Of a stretch of DNA of 64,000 bases, positions 1 through 11,627 are shown piece after piece (the first letter of the stretch is position 1; each line of letters begins with the position of its first letter). The notes under the pieces are model-generated. The model worked only from the letters and a program-made list of their open reading frames with translations. It was not told the origin of the DNA and searched no databases. A program made the translations under genes and the position numbers. The stretch lies in NCBI GenBank assembly GCA_019925795.1, contig CM034311.1, positions 46,099,374 through 46,163,373 on the forward strand. Direction: 5' to 3'. This DNA comes from Dendrobium chrysotoxum (Eukaryota > Streptophyta > Magnoliopsida > Asparagales > Orchidaceae).

Positions 1-2
1 GT

Positions 3-863
3 CAGAGTGGGTACATTGGCAAGGCTCTGCAGGCCCTGAATGTGGCCGAGGAGAATGGAGAGAACAAATTAAAGGTTCATTCATATTCCTCTATGATTAA
101 TGGTTTGTGCAAGAATGATAGATTAGATGAAGCAGTTAGCATTTTTGATCGAATGGCTAGACAAGGTTGTCATCCTAATTCTCATATTTATAACACGCTG
201 ATTAATGGCTTCTGCCAAGCATCTAAGATGAAACATGCTATTCAGATTTTCAAGGAGATGATTTGCACTGGCTGCTCGCCTACTATGGTCACATATAACA
301 TACTGATAGCTGGATTTTGTAAGGTTGAAAGGTTCCAAGAAGCTTCAAGTTTTGCGAAAGAAATGGTGGAGAAAGGATTCAAGCCTGACATGATAACTTA
401 CAGCGCTTTAATCGATGGTCTCTGCCGGGATAAAAAAATTGACCTTGCTCTTGAAATTTGGAACCAAGTTTTTTCTATGAGATTTGAAGCGGATGTTGTC
501 CTGCACAATGTTCTCATCCGCGGCCTCTGCAGCATGGGAAAGGTGGAAAAAGCTTTGCATCTCTGTTCAGAGATGAAACATAAGAACTGCTCTCCAAATC
601 TCGTGACATTAAATACTATCATGGATGGACTTTATGAAGCTGGTGACTGCAAAAAGGCAACTGATTTGTGGAATGAGATTTTTGAGGCTGGGTTGCAACC
701 AGATATCATATCTTACAATATAGTGTTTAAAGGGCTTTGCTTGCATAATCAGACGATGGAGGCACTCAAGGTTTTGGATGATGCCGTGTACTGTGGCATT
801 GTCCCAACTTCCATTACTTGGCACATACTAGTTAGAGCAGTATTGAGCAGTGGAGTTGTCTAA
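3..863 (+). CDS. P-class pentatricopeptide repeat protein, C-terminal part
   Basis: The reading frame is open from the left edge of the window (frame starting at base 3) to a TAA at 861-863, so the gene begins upstream. About seven consecutive 35-residue PPR motifs are visible, with the recurring pattern YN.LI.G.C......A...F.EM...G..P(D/N), for example SHIYNTLINGFC and MVTYNILIAGFC, followed by a short partial repeat ending in ITWHILVRAVL. There is no E, E+ or DYW extension, so this is a P-class protein. Family knowledge: such proteins bind single-stranded RNA in mitochondria or plastids, each motif reading one base, and act in RNA stability, splicing or translation. The ending resembles the Arabidopsis At3g09060 type from memory; I cannot verify orthology. 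The frame is intact with no internal stop. It converges on the minus-strand gene ending at 1329. Confidence 0.93.
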   Translation, partial: QSGYIGKALQALNVAEENGENKLKVHSYSSMINGLCKNDRLDEAVSIFDRMARQGCHPNSHIYNTLINGFCQASKMKHAIQIFKEMICTGCSPTMVTYNILIAGFCKVERFQEASSFAKEMVEKGFKPDMITYSALIDGLCRDKKIDLALEIWNQVFSMRFEADVVLHNVLIRGLCSMGKVEKALHLCSEMKHKNCSPNLVTLNTIMDGLYEAGDCKKATDLWNEIFEAGLQPDIISYNIVFKGLCLHNQTMEALKVLDDAVYCGIVPTSITWHILVRAVLSSGVV

Positions 864-1328
864 AAATGCTTCAGCGATGTTTCCTTTCAAGGTTAAAAAT
901 TCTCTTCCATTGCTGCATGTTGTCTGTCACTTAACATGGAATTTGCATTCTAATTGCTTGATTGCTTGATTCCAAATAAATAAATAAATTTCCTGATTGT
1001 TTGCTTTGCCTGCATTAATAGGCATGCTGTGACTCCGTGTAAGAAGGCTGGAAATGCACAGCAGAATGATCATTCTATACCTGAAGGTATCAATGGAAAT
1101 GTTTGTTGTTGATTGAAAATTAAAAAAAAAGGGGGAAAAAGGTTTGTTGTTGTCTAACAAGCTACTGGTTTGAGAATGCACTGTCACACTGTTCTTTAGC
1201 ATGCTACATTTATATTAAAATCTACAAATTTTGCCAATATCATTAACCATACAGCTATCAGTATTTTACTATCACAACACTTGCAAACGCTCACGCATGC
1301 ACATTTTGATTCTTTATGTCGGACTATT

Positions 1329-2242
1329 TCATTTTTCCTTCTTTGTTTCATCTGTTGTACCTGACATACTCTGCTCATAGATGAACTGAGCAAGTAAACC
1401 AAACAATATCAACAACAATGCCCCAACTTTCCGCCACTCAACCTCCGGGCTAGCAAAAACAGCGTTACCAACTGCAAGAATAAGCAATAAAATTAGTGCA
1501 AGGTAAATATTTATCCGTGTCCTTGATCTGGCACTCTTCTTTGTTAGCTGTCTAAACTTCTGTGCCTCCTTTTTAGCCTCAGCTTTCTTCAGAGGTGTGT
1601 TCTCCCTCAGGTTCTTAAAGAAGAGGCCTTCATTTTTGTCCCTAACAATCTGTTCCTGAAACTCCTCCAAAAATTTCTCATTACTTTCTATCTCCTGCCT
1701 ATTCATCTCCGCTGTTTCTTCAAAAGCCTCTAGCCGGCTCTCCAACTTCTCCATTATCTGCTTTATCAAAAGCCAGAAACATGTGCAAAAACTTAGCTAT
1801 GCTTCTCCTATGTATGGGTGCAGGGCATACTAAGTTATTGACATACCCTGGTGCCGGCATCATCAAGCTCTTTGAGTGCGTTCTCTCCAATAGCATCAAA
1901 CTCAGCATTGGCATCTTCTGCAAACTGCGTCAGATTCGATGAACGCTCATCTAGGAAGTTTGTGAGCCGAACTTTCTGTGTCTGGAGCATTGCAATCTGT
2001 GCGAGCAAGTCTTGCTTTCGCTTGTCTCCATCTGGAATGGAAGTGTTGGATTCGGAGCCATCAGAATTAGAGAAGCAGATGTTTGATCTGCGCCTACTGT
2101 TGGATTTGCCTGGTTGAGTATGAGTTGGCTTTGTAAGTGGGAAGCAGTATTGAATGGCTTTGAGGGTGTTCATCTCTCGACCCACCAATCTAGGATCAAG
2201 AAAGTCTCTGATACGTTTCTCACCCTGCTTTATCGCCACCAC
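1329..2242 (-). CDS. Coiled-coil protein with two C-terminal membrane segments (plant family, function unknown)
   Basis: Two exons are supported. Exon A runs 2242-1847 and ends at a GTATGT donor (1846-1841); exon B runs about 1760-1329. The intron is about 86 bp and phase 0, so ..DDAGTR joins QIMEKLES. Read from 2242 the product is about 275 residues: a basic, serine-rich N-terminal third, a long charged coiled coil (about residues 70-190), a basic cluster KKSARSRTR, then two hydrophobic segments (about 216-236 and 244-260) separated by SPEVEWRKVG, and a lysine/glutamate-rich tail. This suggests an integral membrane protein, possibly in the plastid; that is inference. The start is unresolved: the frame opens at GTG, just downstream of CTAG and a run of A, and the first in-frame ATG is within the exon (GREMNTL). 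An upstream non-recognised exon probably supplies the N-terminus. Confidence 0.75.
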
Positions 2243-2770
2243 TTTTTTTTTTCTAGGTTGTTAACATTATCCAAAAGGGGGTTGTCTATGTAAAATATCT
2301 TGTGTGTTAATAATGAAGTTTGTCGTCTTTGCCTGTCACATTGACCTTTTTGCCCATTGTGAAGAGATATTTACAAAGTTGGTGTATTCTGCGAGATGGA
2401 ATATTAATATCTTTATGTTCTGAATTTTATGAGCAACATCAACATGCGCGTCATTTCAAAATCCAGGCTTCCTTTCTTTAACATTAGAAATTATTTTGTG
2501 CGGCATTCAGATGAAAAAAATTATTCGGATTATGAATATATATAATTTATATATTAATTTAATATATATTTTGTATAAATATTGTATATTCATATATCCG
2601 ATTAGTTCTTTCTGTCTGGTTGCCGCCACACAGAGTAATTTCTCCTTGAACAGTGCATGCCTAAATTACAGAAATTTAGGTGAGAATATTTGGACTCAAA
2701 CTTGGGCAGGAGTTTTATAGCCAATTATATTTATTTTAAATTTAATTTAATACAAAATTTTATTGATAGC

Positions 2771-2773
2771 TTA

Positions 2774-2811
<38 letters not shown>
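2771..2811. repeat. (AT)n microsatellite
   Basis: Alternating TA dinucleotides, slightly interrupted at the left end (TATATATGTATATA). Ordinary intergenic simple repeat. Confidence 0.9.
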
Positions 2812-2813
<2 letters not shown>

Positions 2814-3130
2814 CAAAGTAATTTAATAATTATAAAACTCAACTCGATTAAATTTGATTTAGAATATTCTTATTCAAAAGTTTTCAAAAAAATGATTCTG
2901 CACTCCCACTAGTTTCTCTAAACATTTGGGAGTATAAGGATGCAATTTCCTAATGTCATTTTGAGATGGTTGGGAGTCCCGGTAAGAAAATTTTGTCATT
3001 TCGCTATGGCTTCAATTGCCTTCTTAGGAGGAAAGTTTGTCATTTGATTTTATTTTATTTTATTATTTAAGATTTAAAATCAAATCTTGAGCTCCTCTTT
3101 AGAAGATAGTGGAAATGCTCTATATCAATA

Positions 3131-3523
3131 TTATAAAAATCGGATCGGACATATTTCAATGATTCAATCGGGGCTGAATTAGATGATATGATAAATATTA
3201 AAATTATTAAAAAAAAGATTAAAATGATATAATAATAATATTATTAATTATATAATAATATAAATTTGGGATTAAAAATTAAATAAAATCTATATATAAA
3301 TAATATCTTTTTTAATTTTAAATTTAAGCATCTTCAATATTTAAATTTTGTTCATATTTAATTTAAATTTAATTCACATATAAATTTATAAATTTTAATT
3401 CACTCTTAGTATTATTTATATAGAATTTTTGATTTAATATAATGACGATTTTTAAGATGAATCAAATCAGTCATCTGATGGGTCTATGATAAAAACGTCT
3501 GCTTTGATCCGATTTTTAAAACC
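3131..3523. mobile_element. Small TIR element of the AAAATCGGATCGG family (MITE-like)
   Basis: The left end reads ATAAAAATCGGATCGGAC; the reverse complement of the right end reads GGTTTTAAAAATCGGATC, giving imperfect terminal inverted repeats about 390 bp apart. The interior is AT-rich and noncoding. A longer relative with the same terminal motif lies at 40616-41564. Superfamily not proven; target duplication not clear here. Confidence 0.55.
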
Positions 3524-3870
3524 ATAAAAATTAAATCATTTAAGGACAAGCATTTTCAACACTATCTTTCATGAAAAGATACTTTACAGCCATAGTCTTT
3601 AAATCTTTCGTGAAAAGATGTGACCTTGCCTCATTTTTTTTTTTCACACCATCTCCTTTTAATGTATAATATATGCTGCATGAGATGTGTTGAAAGCATA
3701 TTTTGGCCAAGCAGAAAGTAGGAGTCCAATAGCAAACTTAATTTTTCACAACAAATTCACAAGCCATTCAAGCCATCCAACCTGAATAAATTAGAAAGGT
3801 TCATAGATTGTACTAGTCAGAAATAAATGCAAAAGCGAAGCACCAAGTCTCTCTTACGCTGACGAGACTA

Positions 3871-6017
3871 TCAAAAATCCGTTGCTTTCTTGTAGGTGTA
3901 CCATTTTGCAATCAGAAGATACACCAGAAAGTTCACAAGGCTGAGAATGGCCAGGAGCCAGTAGAAGTAATCCAGGTGACCTTTGTTGAGATTATCTGCT
4001 ATCCATCCAAGCTGCCCATTTCTTGTTGTGATGTTAGTGACAACGGTCACCAGAAATGTGCTGAGGTAGTTTCCCAATGCGACGGTGGTCAGTGAGAGCG
4101 CAGAGCACAAGCTCCTCATTGCATCTGGTGCTTGATCGTAGAAGAATTCTAATTGACCAATGAATGTAAATACCTCAGCCGCACCAACGAGAAAGTACTG
4201 AGGCACCTGCCAGAATATTGTCATCGGCAGGTAGCCTTCGTGATCATAAAGATTGAGTCTTGCTACCATCTGAAGCCTGATGACCTCCAAAATGCCCGCA
4301 GCCACCATGGAAAAGATGGAAATGATGAGGCCAATGCCCATGCGCGTGAGCTGTGTGAAGCCACGCTCGTTTCCTGTGATTCTTCGAGCAACTGGGACGA
4401 TTATGCGGTCGTAGATTGGTACCCAAATGATAACACTAATGGTGTCAAAGATGGACAGGGAAGCTGCAGGGATTTCGAAGTTGGGACCTATATGGGGGTC
4501 CATGGTGTCTCCTTGAAGGACAAACATAGTGCTCATCTGACCATACACAGTTGAGAAGATGATGCCGCTTGCCCAGATAGGGAGAAGACGTACCAGGCTC
4601 TTCAGTTCCTCTACTTGAGTGACAGTGCAGAGCTTCCATGAATTAACAGTGCTATCTATCTTGTCATCTTGAGTTTGCACAGCTGCTTTATCAAAGAACC
4701 TGGACGGATACATCATTTTCATTGTCGGATTGCTAATAGCAACATACGCTACTTGAACTTAAATCAAGCGTGTAGGTTATCATGTTTCAAGCTCGTTTAA
4801 TTGTCATATTGATATCGATTCATGTTTAGATCATAAAATACCTGTTGAACTTTACAAAAAACAGCTCTTCCCATCTTTTTCATATTAACAAAACTAAAGA
4901 ACTTTTGAGATTTAAGTGTACTATATGCTGAGAGTTCTATTCATAGTAGAATATTTAGAATAATGTTATTATCATCACACATCGTGTACCGTTCATATTA
5001 TTTTACCTTAGGCATTTAAGGTTAAGACAACCCACGGAATGATCATCAGTCAAACATCAAGAAGAAAACAAAGTTAATTAATTTTCTTTTCTTACATATT
5101 AATTTTCATTTATGGACAGAGCTGAATGAAGATCTTTTAGTTTTACATTGAACTTACTTGAATTGCTCAGTGTGCTCTAGCTTGCGGCTTCCTTCTATGG
5201 CAGATTCTTTGTCTGACACTTCATATAATAGAGACTTGTCATCAGGCACTTTCGCTCCAGATTTCCTTAACGAAGCAACAAAAACCTGAGCTATTCTTGT
5301 GATTGGACTGCCTCCAGGTTTTTGATGCCTGTATAATGGTGTGCCCAAGAAGAAGCTCACAACGGCAATGGCCATTGCTACTGCGGGGATACCAAAACCC
5401 AAGCCCCACCCTACATTGATCTGTATCCAAACCAGGACCGACGCTGCAATCATGGCGCCGATATTGATCGAAAAGTAGAACCAATTAAAGAAAGAGGTCT
5501 TGCTCTTCTTCTCTGATTCATCTGAATCGTCAAACTGGTCAGCACCAAATGAAGAGACACATGGCTTAATTCCTCCAGTTCCAAGGGCAATGAGGTACAA
5601 TGCTACAAATACAACTGTAGATTGTGCTGATGTAGGGTTGCAGACTCCATTATGGCAAACAGGTTCTATTCCTTTCACTGATGCAGCCATTGTAAGCAGT
5701 ATTAGACCCTGTAAGTGATCAGAACAAGCATTTCATTATCTTGAGATATATTGTTGAATATATATAACTGAGAACCAAAGTCTATTGTGAGGGACTTACA
5801 ATAATGTAAATTATCATGAAAGTGGCAATTGTGCAATATCTTCCAAAGTATGCATCAGCTAAAAATGCACCCAAAAGAGGTGTGGCATAGCAGGTTCCAG
5901 ACCAGTTAGTGACATTGTTGACTGCTACAGCGTTTGCTTGGTTGAGTCTATCCTTCATGTAGTTCACAATATTGCTGCTCATTCCATAGTATGCCAACCT
6001 TTCACAGCATTCATTTG
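3871..6017 (-). CDS. NPF8/PTR2-type proton-coupled peptide transporter, exons 2-4
   Basis: Exon 2 is 6017-5800 (donor GTAAGT), exon 3 is 5708-5158 (acceptor TTACAG, donor GTAAGT) and exon 4 is 4699-3871 (acceptor GTCCAG; stop at 3873-3871). Introns 2 and 3 are 91 and 458 bp. With exon 1 at 38763-38655 the coding sequence is 109+218+551+829 = 1707 nt, a 568-residue protein, the normal NPF length. Exon 2 opens with NECCERLAYYG, which holds the ExxER proton-coupling motif. Exon 3 carries the GTGGIKPCVSSFGADQFD signature and FNWFYFSINIGAM; exon 4 carries FWQVPQYFLVGAAEVF and ends ...YKKATDF. Twelve membrane segments are expected. Family knowledge: NPF8 (AtPTR1, AtPTR5, AtPTR2) moves di- and tripeptides with protons at plasma membrane or tonoplast. 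Substrate here is inferred. The frame is intact, so the gene looks functional if intron 1 is spliced. Confidence 0.93.
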
Positions 6018-6129
6018 CTGAATAGAAATATGTAAGGAATTAGGCAAGACCTAATTGAAATCACAAAAGCAAATAAAATAGAAAGAAATTTATTTAGGTT
6101 TACTCAATTGATGGCTACATCTTTGTCAC

Positions 6130-6368
6130 TATTGAAAATAGTCGCTCATTTCAATACTATAGATGTCTTAAATGGAGATTATCATAAAATACTAAATAGA
6201 TGCCACCATAAGTTCACAATGTAGACTATGGATGTTGATTTTTCTCCAAGTTTATAGTGAGCTTGTTGCCTCCCATGGATGCGGAAAAGTTGTCAAATAA
6301 TGTTAAACTTTTGTGTTCTTATGTGTATGTTGTTTTCCATTTTTGAATTTTGGAGCTTTTGCTTCACA
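6130..6368 (+). repeat. Copia 5' LTR and adjacent primer-binding site
   Basis: The LTR runs from TATTGAAAATAG (the first TG has become TA) to ...GCTTCACA at 6368. It is followed at about 6370-6385 by ATATATCAGAGCCAAG, a decayed initiator-Met tRNA primer site (canonical TGGTATCAGAGCC). The left flank is GTCAC (6125-6129), only 108 bp from NPF8 exon 2; I could not find the matching duplication on the right. Confidence 0.7.
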
Positions 6369-6726
6369 AATATATCAGAGCCAAGTTTCCTCAACCTTTC
6401 AAGATTCAAAGTGGTCAAAATTAACTTATAATCACACCAAGAGGCCGTGTTGTTAAGAGACAGTCGAAGTCTAATCATTGTGAGCTTAATAAGTTGAAGC
6501 TTTATTCAACTCAAAAGAAAAAGAAGAAGAAGAAGAAGGCTATCAAACTAGCCTGTGGGTGACCATACAAACTGACCTAGTCCACTAAATTCATTTTCAC
6601 CTAGACACCAAAAGTTGGTTCCTTATGTGCAAAAAGGTGCCTGACTAGCAAGATGAGCATAAAAGGCAATCTAAAATAGATACTAACATGTCCACAAGTG
6701 GTTTCATGTAAAGAGCCATATTATTC

Positions 6727-7802
6727 AAGTGGAGAAATTTAATTACATTACCAATATTGGCATGTGGCAATATGAAGTCCAAGATTTTTTATTTAGAGGT
6801 GGATCTCATATTGCTTTGGAGTTTATGGCTAAGCACATGATGAATAAAGAGTGGTACTTCATGAATGGTCAAATTTGTGGCACAATTCGTTTATGGGCTA
6901 AGGGCTGTAAGTATTTTGTTATGAATGAGGCTTTTGCACAAAGTTAGAAGAAATTAAATGACTAGTAAATAATAACAAGTATAGACAAGACAAGCGACTC
7001 CATCTAAAGAAGTTTTTTTTTTTTTTTCATTTCTAGCACAAAGTAAGTACGGCTATGAGCACTTGAATGATTTTAACAAGTTTCTCACTGATTACATAAT
7101 CTTGATATTGAAATGAGTGAGAAAGATAGAAAATATTATTATTTAATTCTCTGACTGAAATACATGATCATTTAACCATGACTTTATAAGGGTAAATACA
7201 AGGTTAAATGAAGCAATGTTTTAAGTGCTTTGATGCATAAAGAGTATTGAATGTAGGATCGACTTGATCACAAAGATACAACATGTAAAGCACTGATAAC
7301 ATCCAGACGCATGACGTACAGTAGGAAATATGACAAATTCAATGTGCAAGGCAGTTCTTGTTTGAAGTTAAAGGTAGAATCATTATGAAGACATCTTACA
7401 AAGAATGAATGTGCCTTGCGGAGATGCACTACAAAGGATGAATGTGTGTATTATCATCATAAAGAGCGTTGGAAGAAGGATTGCATGAATAAAGACAAAT
7501 AAAATGTAGATGTAGTATACAAAGTTGGTGATGAAGAAGAATCAATATTTTTAGTTTCATTTTCATACAGCTCAAATGATGTTGGATTTTAGGCTCTATT
7601 TGTTTTTATTATGTGTCCAAATTGGCATTGGTTCTCAAATTTTGAGGAGCTTGACGAAGGAGTTTTGCTTATGAGCAATCATAACATCTATTTAACAGAA
7701 GGTATGTAGACAATATAATTGAAGCGGCATTATGATATAATTAAACAATTTATAGAAATTAGATATTTTCCTAATATGAAGAAGAACATGATCTTACTAG
7801 GT
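6727..7802 (+). pseudogene. Copia gag and protease remnant
   Basis: After a possible gag start (KFNYITNIGMWQYEVQDFL, where functional copia gag has F.G.NY..W...M..FL) the translation continues through ICGTIRLW, a degenerate zinc knuckle (YYHHKERWKKDC, first Cys lost) and a protease region with MCPNWHWFSNFEELDEGV followed by YFPNMKKNMILLG. Stops and frameshifts occur throughout. The sequence breaks at 7802 inside the pre-integrase linker because element E is inserted there; the next residues (ALDFSGYKV) resume at 18612. Confidence 0.8.
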
Positions 7803-8724
7803 TGTCCGAAAATTCAGCACCCTAGCCTCTCCGCGCCATCTCTTTCTTGTTTGTTTATAAGGGCGAGAAGAGTTTTAACGAGTTAGGTTCCAGGATAAAT
7901 TTTCAGAAGGCAAACTGAGTTTGTAGATAAGACACTACCTATAGTTTTTGCTCTCATTTTGCGAGGACTTTATAATCTAAGTTCTGGTTTCCTATAGATG
8001 CAAGCCCCTATAATTAATTACCCCTCCCGATAACAAGAGAGAACTTTTGATTAAGGCTAATCGTAAGATAGGTCGCATAGGTTATAAACTTAGCGTATAA
8101 TAGGAACATTTTTAGAGTTTGAATTTAAATTTGAACTTTAAAGTTTATCACCATAAACTTAAAAAAGATGATTGGGGGTGGGGGGGGGGGGGGGGAATGA
8201 AGGCGAGCTCGATCAAGATCCCATGGTTCCGTCATTCTGGGTTGCCAGGGCCCCTGATCCACGTGATCAGAGGAGGTAGTCGATCCAACCTGACAGAAGG
8301 CACCTTATCGATAGCCATGGTTTGCTTCGTCCAAGAATACCTTATAGACCTGGGTTGGTATTTGCCAAAAGGGATAGATCTGAATCCGCCTTAGCTGACA
8401 GAGGGCTTTATGCCTATCGAATATACCTTATGATTTAATACTTGAGGGTTTAATGCTATTAGGGAACATATGGGCTTTGGTCGTAATCGTAATATAATAG
8501 TGCCATTCTGCTGCAAAATCACCTGATCAGAGGGCACGTGCAACGTCCCTGTTGGCAAGAGACTATTTCAGGATGAATCTTTGTGATACACCCGACATAG
8601 CATTCGCTCTTTATGAGATAAGATTAATTTCAAATTTATCACCCCCGACAAATAGTTACGGGAGGTGGATGATTTTAGTTTTAAGTTTTTAGTGATTAAA
8701 TTTTTATTTAAATGCTTAGAATTG

Positions 8725-8900
8725 ACCCCTCCGGTTGAGATTTACTTTCAACACGGCCATCATCGGGGTAACATTAAAGTCATGTGTATTTTCGTAAGAA
8801 TTTGGGAGACATTTTAAATATTTGGGGTCCCCTCCGGTTGAGATTTTCTGTCAACACGGCCATAATCAGAGTTTTTAAAGTCAATTGTAATGTTTGTGAT
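8725..8900. repeat. Two-unit tandem repeat in insertion E
   Basis: The segment CCCCTCCGGTTGAGATTT.CT.TCAACACGGCCAT.ATC occurs near 8728 and again near 8829, about 100 bp apart, each followed by a TTAAAGTCA-like stretch. Diverged duplicated block. Confidence 0.7.
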
Positions 8901-9599
8901 TAAGCGTTCATTTATTAATCCAAGTCGTATCGACTCCAGTCATTTCAAGAAGGAGGATGAAACTTGAATATTTGACCAACACAGTATTCTCGATCCTCTG
9001 AATTAGGGGTTTAAAGCAACGGTCAGAGCACACGCATAATTTATTTTTAACATATAGATTGGTGTTATTATGGAGGTATCGCCTTTTGTATGCTTGTACA
9101 AGTATTACGGATTCGATGGCACGCTTCAGCTGTGTGTAGGACTTCATTTTTCACACATTGACAGTGCAGTTGAGCTCATTTCATCTTCTGCATATTATCA
9201 TTTTCTCCCAGATTCAACTTATATGAATATACTCTTACCTGCAAATGCACTGCGCGACGTTAGGAGTCATTCATCTGTCATTTGTAAGTAAACTAATTTA
9301 TCTAGCTTGATGACCTGGTGATGCAAATTTATTACTTTGGTTTACCTAGTGGTTCGTAATTTTCGTTGTAAATTCTCTGTCATTGCTTGCAGGTGGGTTA
9401 TAGTGCTGTGTAATTACAGGCCATTTTTTACTTTACGTAGGTAGGTTGTCGCGCAATGCAACTTTTGCTGGAAAGTGCTGATCATTCAAAAGTCATTAAC
9501 TAGCACATGTAGGTGGACTGTATTCATTATGAATTCTCCAACATTGCCAACAGGCGGGTCGTAGCACTATACTACGGGTCACTCATTACATCTTATAAG

Positions 9600-9710
9600 C
9601 GAACTGCTGTGCTATGCAAGCTTTGTTGGATTAGTCTATAGGTTATCAGAGACACAAACTGTTGTGCTATGCAAGCTTTGTTGGATTAATTTGCAGGTTA
9701 TTAGCAGACG
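9600..9710. repeat. Two-unit 56-bp tandem repeat
   Basis: TGTGCTATGCAAGCTTTGTT occurs near 9609 and again near 9664, followed by GGATTA and a TAGGTTAT/CAGGTTAT variant. It sits within 9390-9920, where motifs like CAGGTGGGTTATAG, GTAGGTGGACTG, CAGGCGGGTCGTAG and CAGGTGGATTATAG recur irregularly, suggesting a decayed longer array. Confidence 0.65.
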
Positions 9711-10468
9711 TTTAGAAGTCATCTGTTGTCGCATGCAGGTGGATTATAGTCAGTGTATACTTTCCAAAATTGCTTGAGGTGAAACTACTGCACGCATTTC
9801 AAGTCTTCTGTCACTGCCCGTAAGTGCTTGCATTTATCACAAGTTTTTTAGTCTTTCCTGCAAATAGTGTGTCGTTCTCGTTGCAGCCTCCTTATTTATG
9901 CTTGCAGGAGGATTCATCATACTTGCAATATGTCCTGTAAAATATGTTTTGCCAGAACCGCCATTTTCAATGTAATTACAGTTCTACAAATTCTCTAACT
10001 AGGGATTAGTGATAGCTATAGTTGTTTGGCATAATAATGTGCTACATCCAACTTCCTCTGCTTCAGCATTTTCTAGGCTGAGGTGATATATTATTCTATA
10101 ATCTTTTACTTATATGAATTTCTCATCCTTTTCAAGCACTTCAAGTGCCTTGTCCTGCCATTCAAACTAACAAGTGTTATTTATGAGAAATATACACCTT
10201 CTGTATAAACACTGCTCGATCTCCTCACATATTTTAGAAGCTAGTGTGTGAGAAAGTGATGAGGACATCTCCACATGGAAAGTTTATCGAAGACGTGGCC
10301 GACGATCGACGGCCACGATCGAGTCCTTATATTTTTGAGTCTTGTTGTGTCTTCATTTTCTTTCATTAGTTTTATGTTTTATTTCCCTGTTTTACCCCTT
10401 ATGCAAGGGTGGATTGTTTGTAAGCCCGGAGGGCATTGTCGTCTTTATGTTGTGTCTTTATGTGAGGC

Positions 10469-10475
10469 TATTTAA
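10469..10475 (+). promoter_or_regulatory. TATA box of element A 5' LTR
   Basis: TATTTAA inside GAGGCTATTTAAAGCCCC, about 210 bp into the LTR. The same arrangement is present in the 3' LTR (near 15695), in element B (CTATTTATAGCC, about 22349) and in element C (GGCTATTTAAAGCC on the minus strand, about 37740), so it is conserved across the family. Confidence 0.6.
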
Positions 10476-11363
10476 AGCCCCTCTATGTATCTTTTGAGAT
10501 GATGAATGATATTTTACAAAAATTCCTGCATGTTGTGTTCTTGTGTGAGCTTGAGAGCGATGGAGAGAAATCCCTAGGAAAGGGAAAGCGAATCACCCAC
10601 CAACCTAGGAAGAGTCCGGGTTCGTGGTCTCTTCTCCTCCCTTCTCTAAAACTCTTTCTCCCTCCCTTCCCTTCCCTACCCGACGGTCCCTCCCCCTCCT
10701 CCTCCCACCACCCATACGGCAGCCCCTCTCCACCTCCCCTTACACCTCACGGCCAACCAAGCCACCCGCCTCCCTCCTCTCTCCCGCCGGCCCTACCCCA
10801 TCCCTCCCCTTATTTCCTATTTCCTATTTTAGATTTAATAATTTGGGATATGTTTTGAATTCAAATAACTTTAATTTGAATTTAGAATCATTTCCTAAAT
10901 TATTAAGTTTTATTTTTGGAAAGTTTCCAAATAGGATCCTATTTGAATTTTAATTTAAATAGAATCTCATTAAAACCTTTCCTAATCCCTAAGCTAAAAA
11001 TAGAAACCCATTTAATTTCCCCCCCAAATTACTTCCCCTCTCCTTAATGTCGCCGGCCCCATGCCCTTGCCACCGCCCCTCTCTCCCCTTTTCTCTCTCC
11101 AATTCTATCTCCCATTAAATTCTAATTTCCTCTTTTAATTCCCTCCCAATAGTCCAAAATCTGAAACAAAAAATCAGAATTTGGAAACCTTAACCCTTCC
11201 CTATCCTAACCCTAACTTTCCCCCAACCCCTCCCCACTAGGCCGACCACCCTCTCCCCTCTCTTACTTGGATTCCGAAGTGAAAACCCTAATTTTCCAAG
11301 GGCAACGCTCCAAGAAAAGCAAGGATCCTTCATCTTCGACCCACCCTCTCTTCTCCAACATGA

Positions 11364-11627
11364 ATGGAGGTCCCTGAATGGGACTACGGATTGGTACTTG
11401 ACGACGACGACAACATCGACATCCTCCGTTCCCCGTTCTTCGACGTCGGCTTTGATTTCGACAACACCGTCGAAGAATACTTCGAGCGGATCCACATCCC
11501 CTTGGTGTATACAATCGACGATCAAAGATTCAAAGGACGGTGGACTATCGTCGGCCGATTCACACCCGCCATCCCTCCGGCTGTTTCACTGCTTCCCTTC
11601 CAAGGCTACATCAACCGTCTTCTATAA
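11364..11627 (+). CDS. Small conserved ORF inside the 5' LTR of A (unknown)
   Basis: An 87-codon frame starts at ATG 11364 with MEVPEWDYGLVLDDDDN, and contains DILRSPFFDVGFDFDNTVEE and YFERI. I do not recognise it. It lies in the transcribed leader (R-U5), about 0.9 kb after the TATA box and about 0.8 kb before gag. The same frame is open in the 3' LTR copy and, gap-free at protein level apart from one stop, in the distant LTR of element B (23449-23640). Conservation across diverged LTRs suggests it was once coding; no function is claimed. Confidence 0.5.
   Translation: MEVPEWDYGLVLDDDDNIDILRSPFFDVGFDFDNTVEEYFERIHIPLVYTIDDQRFKGRWTIVGRFTPAIPPAVSLLPFQGYINRLL

Larger units (their letters stand above)
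2243..3870. other. Intergenic, AT-rich
   Basis: There is no convincing coding sequence between the coiled-coil gene and the 3' end of the NPF8 gene. The stretch holds an AT microsatellite (2771-2811) and a small terminal-inverted-repeat element (about 3131-3523). The missing first exon and promoter of the coiled-coil gene should lie here, but I cannot identify them. Confidence 0.6.

Noticed and set aside
6729..6947. 72-codon ORF as a novel small gene
   Set aside because: It is the decayed start of copia gag and continues as copia homology past its stop.
8119..8394. 91-codon ORF through a poly-G run
   Set aside because: Homopolymer-driven glycine run in noncoding element E sequence.
9070..9291. 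73-codon ORF and overlapping minus-strand ORF
   Set aside because: No domain, low-complexity noncoding part of element E.
10499..10953. Proline/serine-rich ORFs in the LTRs of A
   Set aside because: Translations of the pyrimidine-rich GC block; both frames open because of composition, not conserved in B or C.
11190..11525. 111-codon minus-strand ORFs in both LTRs of A
   Set aside because: Exact antisense of the conserved plus-strand frame; the acidic/valine-rich translation is a shadow, with no match in the LTR of B.
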